Source: JBBTVP01 sp038063175
GTDB taxonomy: Bacteria > Patescibacteriota > Minisyncoccia > UBA6257 > 1-14-0-10-40-38
DNA: 23,901 nt
NCBI GenBank assembly: GCA_038063175.1
Contig: JBBTVP010000072.1
Span: 1 to 23,901, forward strand
Reading direction: 5' to 3'
Positions within the stretch are counted from its first letter, which is position 1. Each line of letters begins with the position of its first letter. The position numbers and the translations under genes were made by a program. Shown piece by piece: positions 7,037 to 15,264 of this stretch. The notes beneath the pieces were generated by a model, which saw only the letters and a program-made list of their open reading frames with translations, was not told where the DNA came from and searched no databases.

Positions 7037-7753
7037 ATGAAAATACTCGGAGTGATCACCGCGCGGGGAGGGAGTAAGGGGATCCCCGGCAAAAACATAA
7101 AACCCATCATGGGGAAACCGCTTATTACGTACACAATTGAAGCGGCGCAACAATCAGGAGTTTTTGATCGGATCATCCTCTCGACGGATGACGATGGTAT
7201 AGCGGCCGTTGCGAAAAAATACGGCTGCGAAGTGCCGTTCATGCGCCCATCCGAGCTCGCAGGGGATAACACCCCGCACCTTCCCGTGATGCAGCATGCG
7301 GTGCAGTGGCTTAAAGACAACGAACATTATTCTTCCGAGTATACGATGATCTTGCCGCCAACCGCTCCGCTTCGGCAGGCGTTCCATATCAAGGAAGCCG
7401 TCGAACTTATGAAAAAGGCAAAAGCCGATTCAGTGCTCGCGGTTGCGGAAATTCCCAAGCAATTCACGCCGTTTAAAGCAATGGTAAAGGGTGATGACGG
7501 TTTTTTAAAACTCATCACGGGCGCTTCAATTTGGAAGCGAGCGATCCGCCGCCAAGATATCCCGCCATCATACTGGAGCGTCGCATCCCTCTATCTTTTC
7601 AGAACAGAGCTTTTATTCGACCCTATTGAACCAAATTTTTATGGTGATAAAGTTATACCGTATGTGGTCGGAGGCGAATACGTAATTGATATTGACACCC
7701 CTGAAGACTGGGTAAAAGTTGAAAAAGCGATGCAGAGTCTTTCTAAACAATAG
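7037..7753 (+). CDS. CMP-acid-sugar cytidylyltransferase, NeuA-like (copy 1)
   Basis: 238 residues. The N-terminal nucleotide-binding loop ARGGSKGIPGKN (residues 9-20) is the NeuA signature, followed by GKPLITYTIEAA and STDDDGIAAVAKKYG. DIDTPEDW near the C-terminus holds the two metal-binding Asp residues. These enzymes activate a 2-keto acid sugar (sialic, legionaminic or pseudaminic acid, or Kdo) with CTP. Two signatures deviate: the LLQPTSPLR motif is ILPPTAPLR (the cytosine-contacting Gln is Pro), and the NGAIY-type motif of the sugar pocket is SVASLYLF. The substrate may therefore differ from that of copy 2. The ATG at 7037 is chosen because it immediately precedes the conserved beta-1 strand; a TTG at 7016 would add seven unconserved residues. 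The next gene follows after 2 nt. Confidence 0.88.
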   Translation: MKILGVITARGGSKGIPGKNIKPIMGKPLITYTIEAAQQSGVFDRIILSTDDDGIAAVAKKYGCEVPFMRPSELAGDNTPHLPVMQHAVQWLKDNEHYSSEYTMILPPTAPLRQAFHIKEAVELMKKAKADSVLAVAEIPKQFTPFKAMVKGDDGFLKLITGASIWKRAIRRQDIPPSYWSVASLYLFRTELLFDPIEPNFYGDKVIPYVVGGEYVIDIDTPEDWVKVEKAMQSLSKQ

Positions 7754-7755
7754 TC

Positions 7756-8712
7756 ATGAATACATTAATCCTTGAGGGAAAAGAATATGCGCCTCGCGCA
7801 GTAAAAATGTATCGAACGTTCGGGTCGGTTTATTTTTGGGACGAATTAAAAGGAGCAAAGAAAAAAGCAATCGAAGCATCTACGGGGATAGTCGTAGTCG
7901 GACTTAAATACCATCTCGACAAAAAATTTCTTGCACAATTTCCCAGACTTAACATCATTGCGACTCCCACGACCGGGTTAAACCATATCGATGATGAAGC
8001 GGCGAAAGAGCGCAACATAAAAGTCATTTCGCTCCGGGGGCATACGAGTTTTCTTTCGAAGATCCCTTCAACTGCCGAGGAAACTTTCGGGCTCATTTTC
8101 GGCGTCATGCGGCATTTCCCATGGGCATTCGACGATGTAAAAAGAGGAAATTGGGACAGAGAACTCTGGAAAGGAAATCAATTAATCGGGAAAACCATTG
8201 GGATTGTTGGTTGTGGCAGACTTGGTAAAATTGTCGCGAAGTACGCGCACGCGTTCGACATGGAGGTGATTGGCTATGATCCTCATGTTGCAGAAGCAGA
8301 GCTCAAAAAATTCGGAATTAGGAAAGTTAATCTCGAAACGCTCTTAAAGAAATCCGACATAGTTTCTCTTCATGTGCTCCTTACTAAGGAAACCGAAAAT
8401 ATGTTTACCAGAAAGCACTTTAAGATGATGAAACCAAGTGCCTGCTTTATCAATACGGCACGCGCTGAAATTGTAGAACGCGACGCGCTTATCACCGCGC
8501 TCAATAAAAAGTGGATCAGAGCCGCGGCAGTGGATGTGCTCCGGGATGAACGGGGTGACGGCTCTCATCTTAAGAAAGACCCGCTTTGGAAATATGCAAA
8601 GGAGAATACAAATCTTTTGATCGCGCCTCATATTGGTGGAGCAACGTATGAAGCGATGGAAGTGACTCGAGATTTTATCGCCGAGGAGGTTGCAAAGCAC
8701 CTTAACGCATGA
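7756..8712 (+). CDS. D-isomer-specific 2-hydroxyacid dehydrogenase (copy 2)
   Basis: 318 residues. The Rossmann motif GIVGCGRLG is at about 149-157, followed by the acidic residue of an NAD-type pocket (GYDP). The catalytic residues are Arg236 (NTARAE), Glu265 (DVLRDE) and His292 (PHIGG). The usual RGG after the Arg is RAE. The protein has the same length as copy 3 at 16344-17300 and shares with it TPTTGLNHID/TATTNLDHID, PWAFDDVK and GKT-GIVG-GRLG, so the two are paralogues. It sits 2 nt behind neuA copy 1 and overlaps the next gene by ATGA. It must act on a 2-hydroxy/2-keto acid; the context suggests a sugar acid or a precursor or by-product of the CMP-sugar pathway (inference). Confidence 0.88.
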   Translation: MNTLILEGKEYAPRAVKMYRTFGSVYFWDELKGAKKKAIEASTGIVVVGLKYHLDKKFLAQFPRLNIIATPTTGLNHIDDEAAKERNIKVISLRGHTSFLSKIPSTAEETFGLIFGVMRHFPWAFDDVKRGNWDRELWKGNQLIGKTIGIVGCGRLGKIVAKYAHAFDMEVIGYDPHVAEAELKKFGIRKVNLETLLKKSDIVSLHVLLTKETENMFTRKHFKMMKPSACFINTARAEIVERDALITALNKKWIRAAAVDVLRDERGDGSHLKKDPLWKYAKENTNLLIAPHIGGATYEAMEVTRDFIAEEVAKHLNA

Positions 8713-10007
8713 ACGAAGTGCTCTTTTTGGTTTCTCCTAATTTTGGTTTGCTGGATAACTGGCTGCCCGTTTTAACTGCGCTCAAGGAAAAAGAAAGGGG
8801 TATAGCGATAACGGCGATTTTCCCAAAAGTAGAAACCGTTTCCGAAATGAATCCGGCTGAAATGATGGTTCAGCTCGGGGAAGTGATTTTTACGAAAGTA
8901 ATATTTAAATCGAGAGGGGGATTTTGGGTTACGGCACATAGCTTGGTTCATGCAAAAGAATTAAGCGGAAAATCTCCGCGCGCTAATTTGATTTTCGGAA
9001 AGATGCGAACCATGCTTCGGCTTTCGAGGAAGGCTGCATTTATGAAACCGATGATCGATCTCGGTGACGCGGTACTTTCGTACCTCGCGCCAATTTTCAC
9101 CCGAGAAAAACATGTGAAACTTTCAAATATCGGTTCGAACATAAAAGCGATTTGTTTCGATGTATACGCGAAAACAAAAAAAGAAGCGCGGGAAGTATTG
9201 GATCAATTCCCAGAAACGCCACGCTTTTCCATTTGGCACGGAGTCGGCATCAGCGATTTTAAATTAAAAGGCGGCACTTACGACGAAGCACATCAGTCAT
9301 ACAAAACCACCGCGTATCTTTTGTCGAGGCATGAAATTTCCGCCTATAAAGAAAACTATGGGCTTAAAGAATCTGAATTGAAAATCGTAGGCGTGCCGCG
9401 GTATGAGCCGGAATGGATCGAAACAGTTCTCGAAAAATCAAAAAAGGATATTCCGGATTCCTGGAGCCGATATCTTTTTGTCGTCTCGCGTCCCGCGAGC
9501 GACCATTTTTTCCCAAGAGAAAAGAAAAAAGAGGCGTTAGGATACATTAAAAAATTGGCATCTGAATTGCGCTCAAAAATTGTAATTAAGCTCCGCCTTT
9601 CGGAATACAGCCGAAAAGACGGAATCTATGAAGAAATCTTAGGCGAAGATTCATACGGGAAAGAGTGGATCTATTCATCTTCTCACCCCTTTGTGTTAGG
9701 AAAAGATAGTTTGTTCGGCATAACGTTCTATTCCGGAGTCGCGGTTGATCTTCTTGCGATCGGCGTTCCGGTCGTGCAAATGGTGCAATTAGAATCCGGC
9801 GGTAAAAGCGGTTACATTATGCCATATGTAGAAAAGGGTCTTGTCCTTGGCGCGAGAAGCTACGAGGAGCTAAAAATCAATGCGGAAAACATTCTTCATC
9901 GGAAGAATGCTACGCTCGCACCGCTTCGAAAGGCGTATGACGAGTTTTTCCGCCCAATCGGAAAACCTATTACTGTAATCACGAACGATATTTTGAAAAC
10001 ACTTTAG
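8709..10007 (+). CDS. GT-B-like glycosyl/glycerophosphotransferase
   Basis: 432 residues, no signal peptide or membrane segment. The N-terminus (VLFLVSPNFGLLDNWLPVL) looks like the first beta-alpha unit of a GT-B fold. Mid-protein SIWHGVGISDFK (about 174-185) recalls the WHG motif of CDP-glycerol glycerophosphotransferases (TagF-type). LSRHEISAYKENYG and VGVPRYEPEW follow in the place of the family's S-x-x-x-x-F and G-x-P-R-x-D segments. ITFYSGVAVDLLAIGVPVVQ matches the C-terminal nucleotide-binding loop, with Ser/Gly residues and the GVPVV turn. It probably transfers an activated sugar or polyol phosphate to the glycan; donor and acceptor are not readable. The start overlaps the upstream stop by ATGA. 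Homologous folds may occur in the genes at 11857 and 22930. Confidence 0.65.
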   Translation: MNEVLFLVSPNFGLLDNWLPVLTALKEKERGIAITAIFPKVETVSEMNPAEMMVQLGEVIFTKVIFKSRGGFWVTAHSLVHAKELSGKSPRANLIFGKMRTMLRLSRKAAFMKPMIDLGDAVLSYLAPIFTREKHVKLSNIGSNIKAICFDVYAKTKKEAREVLDQFPETPRFSIWHGVGISDFKLKGGTYDEAHQSYKTTAYLLSRHEISAYKENYGLKESELKIVGVPRYEPEWIETVLEKSKKDIPDSWSRYLFVVSRPASDHFFPREKKKEALGYIKKLASELRSKIVIKLRLSEYSRKDGIYEEILGEDSYGKEWIYSSSHPFVLGKDSLFGITFYSGVAVDLLAIGVPVVQMVQLESGGKSGYIMPYVEKGLVLGARSYEELKINAENILHRKNATLAPLRKAYDEFFRPIGKPITVITNDILKTL

Positions 10008-10022
10008 AAGTAACGTATCCTA

Positions 10023-10976
10023 ATGATCATGAAAACATATTTGGTAACCGGTGTAGCAGGATTCATACCAAGCGCAATCGCGCGCCGACTCATTAAAGAT
10101 GGTCACACCGTTATTGGAATCGATAATTTTGCCACCGGCTACAAAAGCAATATTCCTCCCGAGGTAAAGTTTTTTGAAATCGATGTTTCCGAAGCGGCCC
10201 AATTAGAGCAGCTGAATGATTTTAAGATCGATGCCGTATTTCATCTTGCGGCCCAAAGCTCGGGAGAAATCAGTTTTTATGACCCTCCGAAAGATCTTCG
10301 TTCGAATGCGCTCGGGACATTAAATATGCTTGAATACGCACGAAAGCAAAAAATCGGAAGATTTTTGTACGCTTCTTCCATGGCAGTCTATGGCGATACG
10401 CCCGACACGCCGATTTTGATCACTGAAAACGCCCATCCGAAATCGTATTACGGAATTTCGAAGCTTGCCGGAGAATATTATGTCGACGCGTTCTCCGACC
10501 GTATGAATACCACAAGCTTCCGAATGTTCAACGTCTATGGTCCCGGGCAAGACATGGAAAACATCCGGCAAGGGATGGCGAGCATCTACCTCTATTACTT
10601 TATGAAAGGGGAACCGATTACCGTGAAGGGGAGTAAGGATCGTTCGCGGGACTTCATATATATAGACGACGTAGCCGCAGCATGGGCAGGCGCGGTAGAA
10701 GAGCCGAAAACATTCGGGAAGAAATACAATCTTGGCAGCGGAAGAAAAACTACGGTGGAAGAGTTGCTTCGACTTATGGCAAAAATCTGGGGAGAGCCGA
10801 ATCACCCGATTACCTACGCCGAAGGGACTCCAAAAGATATCTTTTGCAGCTATGCGGATATTAACGAACTCCTTCGTGATTTGAAGTGGAAGCCGGAAGT
10901 TAATTTAGAAAAAGGGCTTGAATTATTTATCACATGGGTAAAACAAAAGCAAGCCGCATCTTCTAAAACTTTATGA
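10023..10976 (+). CDS. NAD-dependent epimerase/dehydratase, GalE-like extended SDR
   Basis: 317 residues, the normal length for UDP-sugar 4-epimerases. The N-terminal motif is TGVAGFIPSA; the family's TG-x-x-G-x-x-G normally has Gly where this protein has Pro16. Other features are standard: IDNF (NAD ribose), HLAAQSS, SNALGTLNMLE, ASSMAVYG (Ser118/119), the catalytic Tyr143-x3-Lys147 (YYGISK), FRMFNVYGPGQ, and RDFIYIDDVAAAW. It would epimerise, dehydrate or decarboxylate an NDP-sugar. Two in-frame ATGs (10023 and 10029) lie six bases apart and I cannot choose between them; 10029 gives a more usual MKTYLVTG start. The 3' end overlaps the SAM-fold gene by ATGA, so both are probably co-translated. 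Confidence 0.88.
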   Translation: MIMKTYLVTGVAGFIPSAIARRLIKDGHTVIGIDNFATGYKSNIPPEVKFFEIDVSEAAQLEQLNDFKIDAVFHLAAQSSGEISFYDPPKDLRSNALGTLNMLEYARKQKIGRFLYASSMAVYGDTPDTPILITENAHPKSYYGISKLAGEYYVDAFSDRMNTTSFRMFNVYGPGQDMENIRQGMASIYLYYFMKGEPITVKGSKDRSRDFIYIDDVAAAWAGAVEEPKTFGKKYNLGSGRKTTVEELLRLMAKIWGEPNHPITYAEGTPKDIFCSYADINELLRDLKWKPEVNLEKGLELFITWVKQKQAASSKTL

Positions 10977-11860
10977 GTGCACAGCAAAAAGGAACTCCCG
11001 GGATGAGCGCGACTGCGAGCCGATATATCATTCAAAAACTCGTCGAGAGGGGGAAACTAGGCAAGGAATATTTCATCGTAGAATACGGCGCTGGCTATTC
11101 TACTGAGGTTTTTTTAGATCAATTAATTAAAGAACATGTTCATGCGACGTATGTCGCCGTAGAACGCGACCCATGGTGGTATAAAGAAGTGTTGAAAATG
11201 TTCCCGGGTGGCATACTAGCAAAGCACCAATGGTCTTTTAGTGATTACAAGAAATTCGTGAAAGCGAACCCGCAGAATATCTGGGAAGTTCCGGAGAGCT
11301 GTGCGCGCCTTAAAACGACGCAAAAGAAGTTGGGATCTCTTTGCGGAATGATCCGATTTTTTCTGAAGAAAAATACGTTTTGGTTCAACTCGGAATATCG
11401 GTTGAAAATCGGCACCGTAAACTTTGAATGTCCATATATCTGCGAGCCTTTCAAGGATCAATATGGCGAATCGCCACATAAGAATAAATATATTGGAATT
11501 CCGTTAGAAGAATTAGTAAATCAATTGAAATCTGGGAAGGAATGTCACGCGGTAATAATGATCGATGGCGGACCAAGAGCCGATGTAGTGAATGAAATCT
11601 TCTCTCTTCTGAAAACGCATAAAAATCTTACTGTAGACATATTCCTCTTTGAGGCGTATCGGGGGTACTACCAAAACGTCATTGCAGTGCATCCAGAGGG
11701 AAAGTTTATTCCAGCAGAGAAGAACGAGCGCTCTGATGGAACATTATACTTACAAGAACCGTCCATCGAAGAAAAAGGATCTCTCTGCATGAAATTGATG
11801 GGAGTTACGGATGTGAACGATGCCTTGAAACGGGAGCTGTGGCATTACACGAATGCATGA
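10973..11860 (+). CDS. SAM-dependent methyltransferase-fold protein
   Basis: 295 residues. FIVEYGAGYSTEVFL (about 34-48) is a class I methyltransferase motif I, and YVAVERDPWW (60-69) gives the acidic residue at the end of beta-2 that binds the SAM ribose. VIMIDGGPRADVV (194-206) is the motif seen in a family of sugar- or glycan-associated methyltransferases that carry DGP/DGGPR. The middle segment (about 100-170) is unusual: it holds a cluster of Cys (SLCGM, FECPYICEPF) and aromatics and has no family I recognise. It may methylate a sugar or sugar-phosphate, but a non-catalytic role cannot be excluded. ATGA overlaps join it to both the epimerase and the GT-B gene. Confidence 0.6.
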   Translation: MSAQQKGTPGMSATASRYIIQKLVERGKLGKEYFIVEYGAGYSTEVFLDQLIKEHVHATYVAVERDPWWYKEVLKMFPGGILAKHQWSFSDYKKFVKANPQNIWEVPESCARLKTTQKKLGSLCGMIRFFLKKNTFWFNSEYRLKIGTVNFECPYICEPFKDQYGESPHKNKYIGIPLEELVNQLKSGKECHAVIMIDGGPRADVVNEIFSLLKTHKNLTVDIFLFEAYRGYYQNVIAVHPEGKFIPAEKNERSDGTLYLQEPSIEEKGSLCMKLMGVTDVNDALKRELWHYTNA

Positions 11861-13209
11861 AAACGATTTTCATCACCAGCTTCCACCAGTTCATCTCTCG
11901 GAATATTTTGCAGACGCCGATTCTCGAAGGATTCTGTGCGATGCCCGACGTGCACGTCATCATTATTGCGCCGGCGGATAAACGGGAGTACTTCGAGCGG
12001 GAATTTAGTCGGGATCGCGTGCGAATCGAATACGTGCCCACTTCGCGGAAGGCGAACGGCTTCCGATCACTGCTCTTTAAACGCTCCGTGCAGGCTTTGG
12101 GCGACCTCGGATATAAGAACGTGTTGCGTGGGTTCCGCCCGAGCGCACTCCGGAGCCTCCTCGCCAATGTTTTCTTTTATTACCCCTTGCGTGCCTTAGG
12201 GAAGTTTTCCGCCGTGCATGCATTCATACGCTTTTTGGGGAGCCGCCTCGTAGCCAACCCGGCGCTCACGAAGATTTTTGCCGCGCATGCGCCGGATTTG
12301 GTGTTTGCAACCGACATGCAGAACGAGAACGATGTCGCGCTCATGATAGAAGCAAAGCGTCGCGGCGTGAAGATCGTCTCTATGGTTCGTTCGTGGGATA
12401 ACGTTGAGATGTATGGTGGGGTGCTGCGCGTCATTCCCGATTCGCTTCTTGTGTGGGGCGATTTTTCAAAGGAAGGGATTCTAAAGGTCAATGCGATTGA
12501 CCCTGGCATGGTGAAAGCGGTTGGGGTCCCACACTACGATCGATATCTCGCAGGTCCCACGATGACTCGCGAAGCTTTTCTCCGATCGCTCGGCGCCGAT
12601 CCGCGCCGCAAACTCATTCTTTTTACGCCGGTAGGCGACATGTACCTTGCCGAAAACGATGCGGACCGTTTCGTGCTTGCCGAACTTACGAAAATGGAAG
12701 CGAACATTCTGGTACGCATGCCGCCGGCCGACACCGTATCGTGGGGTACGTTCACGCCCCCGCCGAACGTTTTTTTCTACCAGCCGGGAACAGCAATTGA
12801 TGCGGTGGGCCGACGGGAAATCAGCCGTGCCGACGATGACCACCTTATCAACTCTCTCCATTTCGCCGAGGTGGTGGTGAGCGGCCCTTCAAGTATCATG
12901 CTCGACGCGGCAGCGGTCGGCAAGCCCGTCTTTTTGTTCGGGTTCGACGCGCAGCCGAAATCCTACCGAGAAAGCATTGCGAGCTTGTACGATTCCCGGC
13001 ACTTACAGGCAATCATCAGTCGCGGCGCGGCGCGGTTTACGAGGAACGTTGAAGAATTTCGCGCCGCGATCGCGGCATATCTCGCGCATCCCGACGCCGA
13101 TGCGGCGGCGCGCGCGCAAGCGGTCGCATACGTGTGCTATAAGGCCGACGGCGCATCGTGCGCACGGGTGCTTGACGCGCTGAAATCAGTACTCTTCAGC
13201 CGTGCGTGA
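11857..13209 (+). CDS. GT-B-like glycosyl/glycerophosphotransferase
   Basis: 450 residues from the ATG at 11857, which overlaps the upstream stop by ATGA; a GTG at 11839 would add six residues. The N-terminus MKTIFITSFHQFISRNIL resembles a GT-B first strand and loop. VFATDMQNENDVALMIEAKRRGVKIVSMVRSWDN (split around the EAKRRG turn) and LLVWGDFSKEGIL...VGVPHYDRY are in the place of the acceptor-to-donor linker. VVVSGPSSIMLDAAAVGKP is typical of the C-terminal nucleotide loop of the CDP-glycerol glycerophosphotransferase/epimerase-like superfamily. No signal peptide is seen. Its base composition is clearly richer in GC than the genes before it, and this continues through the neuA-neuC-neuB set. 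It is probably the transferase delivered with that module, perhaps using the CMP-nonulosonic acid (inference). Confidence 0.65.
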   Translation: MKTIFITSFHQFISRNILQTPILEGFCAMPDVHVIIIAPADKREYFEREFSRDRVRIEYVPTSRKANGFRSLLFKRSVQALGDLGYKNVLRGFRPSALRSLLANVFFYYPLRALGKFSAVHAFIRFLGSRLVANPALTKIFAAHAPDLVFATDMQNENDVALMIEAKRRGVKIVSMVRSWDNVEMYGGVLRVIPDSLLVWGDFSKEGILKVNAIDPGMVKAVGVPHYDRYLAGPTMTREAFLRSLGADPRRKLILFTPVGDMYLAENDADRFVLAELTKMEANILVRMPPADTVSWGTFTPPPNVFFYQPGTAIDAVGRREISRADDDHLINSLHFAEVVVSGPSSIMLDAAAVGKPVFLFGFDAQPKSYRESIASLYDSRHLQAIISRGAARFTRNVEEFRAAIAAYLAHPDADAAARAQAVAYVCYKADGASCARVLDALKSVLFSRA

Positions 13210-13329
13210 TACGTTTGTCTGGCGCGCCCCGCGTCGCCCGGTCATTCAGGAAAAATTCTTGCGGGAACAGGGAGAAACTGGAGGGTATAGTAGGCGTGTT
13301 CTACAGAGGAAGGGAATAACGCTTATTGC

Positions 13330-14073
13330 ATGATTCATCACCCATCTCCAAAAGTGTTAGGTATCATACCGGCTCGCGGCGGTTCAAAATCCATACCGCG
13401 GAAGAACGTAAAGTCCTTTTGCGGCAAACCCCTTATTGCGTGGAAAATTGAGGCAGCGACGCAGAGCGGGATATTCGACCGTATCATTGTTTCAACCGAC
13501 GATGCGGAAATTGCAGAAACAGCCCGCCACTACGGAGCGGAAATCCCCTTTATGCGCCCCGCGGAACTTGCGCAGGATTCCACGCCTACGCTGCCGGTCA
13601 TCGCGCACGCCGTTCGTTTTTTGGAAGAGAATCAGAATTACCGTGTGAGTGCGGTGATGCTTCTTGAACCGACGAGCCCTGGCGTACGGCCGTTTCACAT
13701 TCGGGGGGCGATGGAGGTGTTCCTGAAAACGGGGAGCGACTCCGTCGTGAGCGTGGTGGAAACTCCCGCAATGTACCATCCTTCGTGGGCGTTTTCACTG
13801 GGCAACGATCTCCGGACAACGCTTTTTCTCGGCGGCCATGTACGGACCCGCATCAAGCGCCGTCAGGATCTACCAAAGGTGTATGCGCCAAATGGGGGAA
13901 TATATTTGTTCCGCCCCGCGCTGCTTTTCAACGGAGAGAACGCGAGTCTCTACGGTGATGATGTGCGCGGGTATGTAATGGATGAACGGTACAGCGTGGA
14001 TATTGATACGCCCGAAGATTGGAAGCGAGGAGAACTGGCAATGCGTGAGCTTGTCGTGCGCGAAACCACATAA
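13330..14073 (+). CDS. neuA: CMP-acid-sugar cytidylyltransferase, NeuA (copy 2)
   Basis: 247 residues. PARGGSKSIPRKN (about 14-26) is the CTP-binding loop (Ser for the usual Gly after SK). PNGGIYLFRP matches the NGAIY sugar-pocket motif, and DIDTPEDW holds the metal-binding Asp pair. The LLQPTSPLR motif reads LLEPTSPGVR: Gln is replaced by Glu and the Arg is shifted by one. It activates a nonulosonic acid with CTP to give the CMP-sugar donor. The neuC and neuB genes follow directly (6-nt gap, then an ATGA overlap), so this is the final step of that pathway. A purine-rich AGAGGAAGGGA (13305-13315) lies about 14 nt before the ATG, which is farther than usual. A 120-nt gap to the upstream gene includes TATAGT (13286-13291), a possible -10 box. 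Confidence 0.92.
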   Translation: MIHHPSPKVLGIIPARGGSKSIPRKNVKSFCGKPLIAWKIEAATQSGIFDRIIVSTDDAEIAETARHYGAEIPFMRPAELAQDSTPTLPVIAHAVRFLEENQNYRVSAVMLLEPTSPGVRPFHIRGAMEVFLKTGSDSVVSVVETPAMYHPSWAFSLGNDLRTTLFLGGHVRTRIKRRQDLPKVYAPNGGIYLFRPALLFNGENASLYGDDVRGYVMDERYSVDIDTPEDWKRGELAMRELVVRETT

Positions 14074-14079
14074 TTCACT

Positions 14080-15264
14080 ATGGCTAAAAGCGTTCATACC
14101 AAACGGCGCATTTGCGTCGTAACGACGAACCGAGCCGATTACATGAAGCTCCGGTCGGTCCTGCGTGTCCTTCAGAAAGACCCTGCGGTTGATTTGGTGA
14201 CGATCGTGGCGGGCTCGCACCTGCTCCGCAATTACGACAACACCATTGAATTCATCCGCAAGGACGGGTTCTCCGTAGACTACACTGCCTACATTGAGAT
14301 TGATGGCAGGGTGCCGGTGACCATGGCAAAATCAACCGGCCTCAGCGTGAATGAATTCGCCACTGCATTTCATAACCTAAAGCCGGATATAGTTCTGATC
14401 CACGGCGATCGTTATGAGGCGCTTGCCGCGGCCATCGCCGCATCGCTCATGAATATTTTTACCGCTCATATCGAAGGCGGGGAGGTAAGTGGTACGATCG
14501 ATGAACACATTCGGCATGCGATTACGAAACTTTCCCATCTCCATTTTGTGACGACCAAGGACGCCCGCGGTATTGTCATTCAGCTCGGCGAGCATCCCCG
14601 GATGGTGCGGCGTGTCGGATGTCCAGGCATTGATACGCTTCTTGCCACACAGCGGCTGCCTCTCCACGCGATCGAAAAACGAGTTAATGAGCGATACATA
14701 AAGTGGGGCAGTAAACTTTCCCTCCGGAAAGGCTTTATTCTGTGCGTGCAGCATCCCGTGACGACAGAATTCAGTGCAGCGGCCGCGCAAACGTCGCATA
14801 CGCTCTACGCGCTTAAAAAAATGAAGCTGCCGGTCGTGATGTTATGGCCAAACATCGATGCCGGCGCCGATTACATTAGCCAGACCATCCGTCTCTTTCA
14901 AGGGAAACCGGAGCACGATTTTATTCACGTGTTTAGGAATTTTCCGCCCGAGCTTTTCTTGAATCTCTTGCGTCATGCATCGGTTTTGGTGGGCAACTCT
15001 TCGGCGGGCATTCGAGAAGCTTCCTATTTTGGGACGCCGGTGGTTGATATCGGCACGCGCCAGAAAGGGAGGAAGCGCGGGCGGAACGTGGTGAGTGTCG
15101 CGCATGACCGCACCGCCATCGCCCGTGCGATACAGCAGCAGCTCACGCACGGCAAATATCCGGCGGAATACCTCTATGGCAGGGGCGGTGCGGGCAGGAA
15201 AATAGCAGATATACTCAAAACCGTTCGCATTTCTTCCATCCAGAAGCAAATGGTGCATTTATGA
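14080..15264 (+). CDS. neuC: UDP-N-acetylglucosamine 2-epimerase (hydrolysing), NeuC/LegG family
   Basis: 394 residues, the expected NeuC length. Signatures in order: TTNRADYMKL (residues 15-24, first nucleotide loop), IHGDRYEALAAA (about 107-118), AHIEGGEVSGTIDEHIRHA (129-147; the HxxGG-type loop and the catalytic Glu/His region), and GNSSAGIREASYFGTPVVD with GTRQKGR near the C-terminus, which bind UDP. The hydrolysing enzymes release UDP and give ManNAc (NeuC) or 2,4-diacetamido-2,4,6-trideoxymannose (LegG). The sequence alone does not decide which. No bacillosamine genes (4,6-dehydratase, aminotransferase, acetyltransferase) lie in the window, which slightly favours the simple Neu5Ac-type route. 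It lies 6 nt after neuA and overlaps neuB by ATGA. Confidence 0.92.
   Translation: MAKSVHTKRRICVVTTNRADYMKLRSVLRVLQKDPAVDLVTIVAGSHLLRNYDNTIEFIRKDGFSVDYTAYIEIDGRVPVTMAKSTGLSVNEFATAFHNLKPDIVLIHGDRYEALAAAIAASLMNIFTAHIEGGEVSGTIDEHIRHAITKLSHLHFVTTKDARGIVIQLGEHPRMVRRVGCPGIDTLLATQRLPLHAIEKRVNERYIKWGSKLSLRKGFILCVQHPVTTEFSAAAAQTSHTLYALKKMKLPVVMLWPNIDAGADYISQTIRLFQGKPEHDFIHVFRNFPPELFLNLLRHASVLVGNSSAGIREASYFGTPVVDIGTRQKGRKRGRNVVSVAHDRTAIARAIQQQLTHGKYPAEYLYGRGGAGRKIADILKTVRISSIQKQMVHL

Noticed and set aside
12139..12165. Shared 15-mer GAGCGCACTCCGGAG between the GT-B gene and the spacer near 6914 (reverse complement)
   Set aside because: It lies inside an ordinary coding segment and is a single match in GC-rich sequence; it is likely to be chance.
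13286..13291. TATAGT as a -10 box before neuA copy 2 (also at 7003-7008 before neuA copy 1)
   Set aside because: No -35 box lies at a suitable distance (the nearest TTGCGG is 21 nt away), so a promoter cannot be supported.
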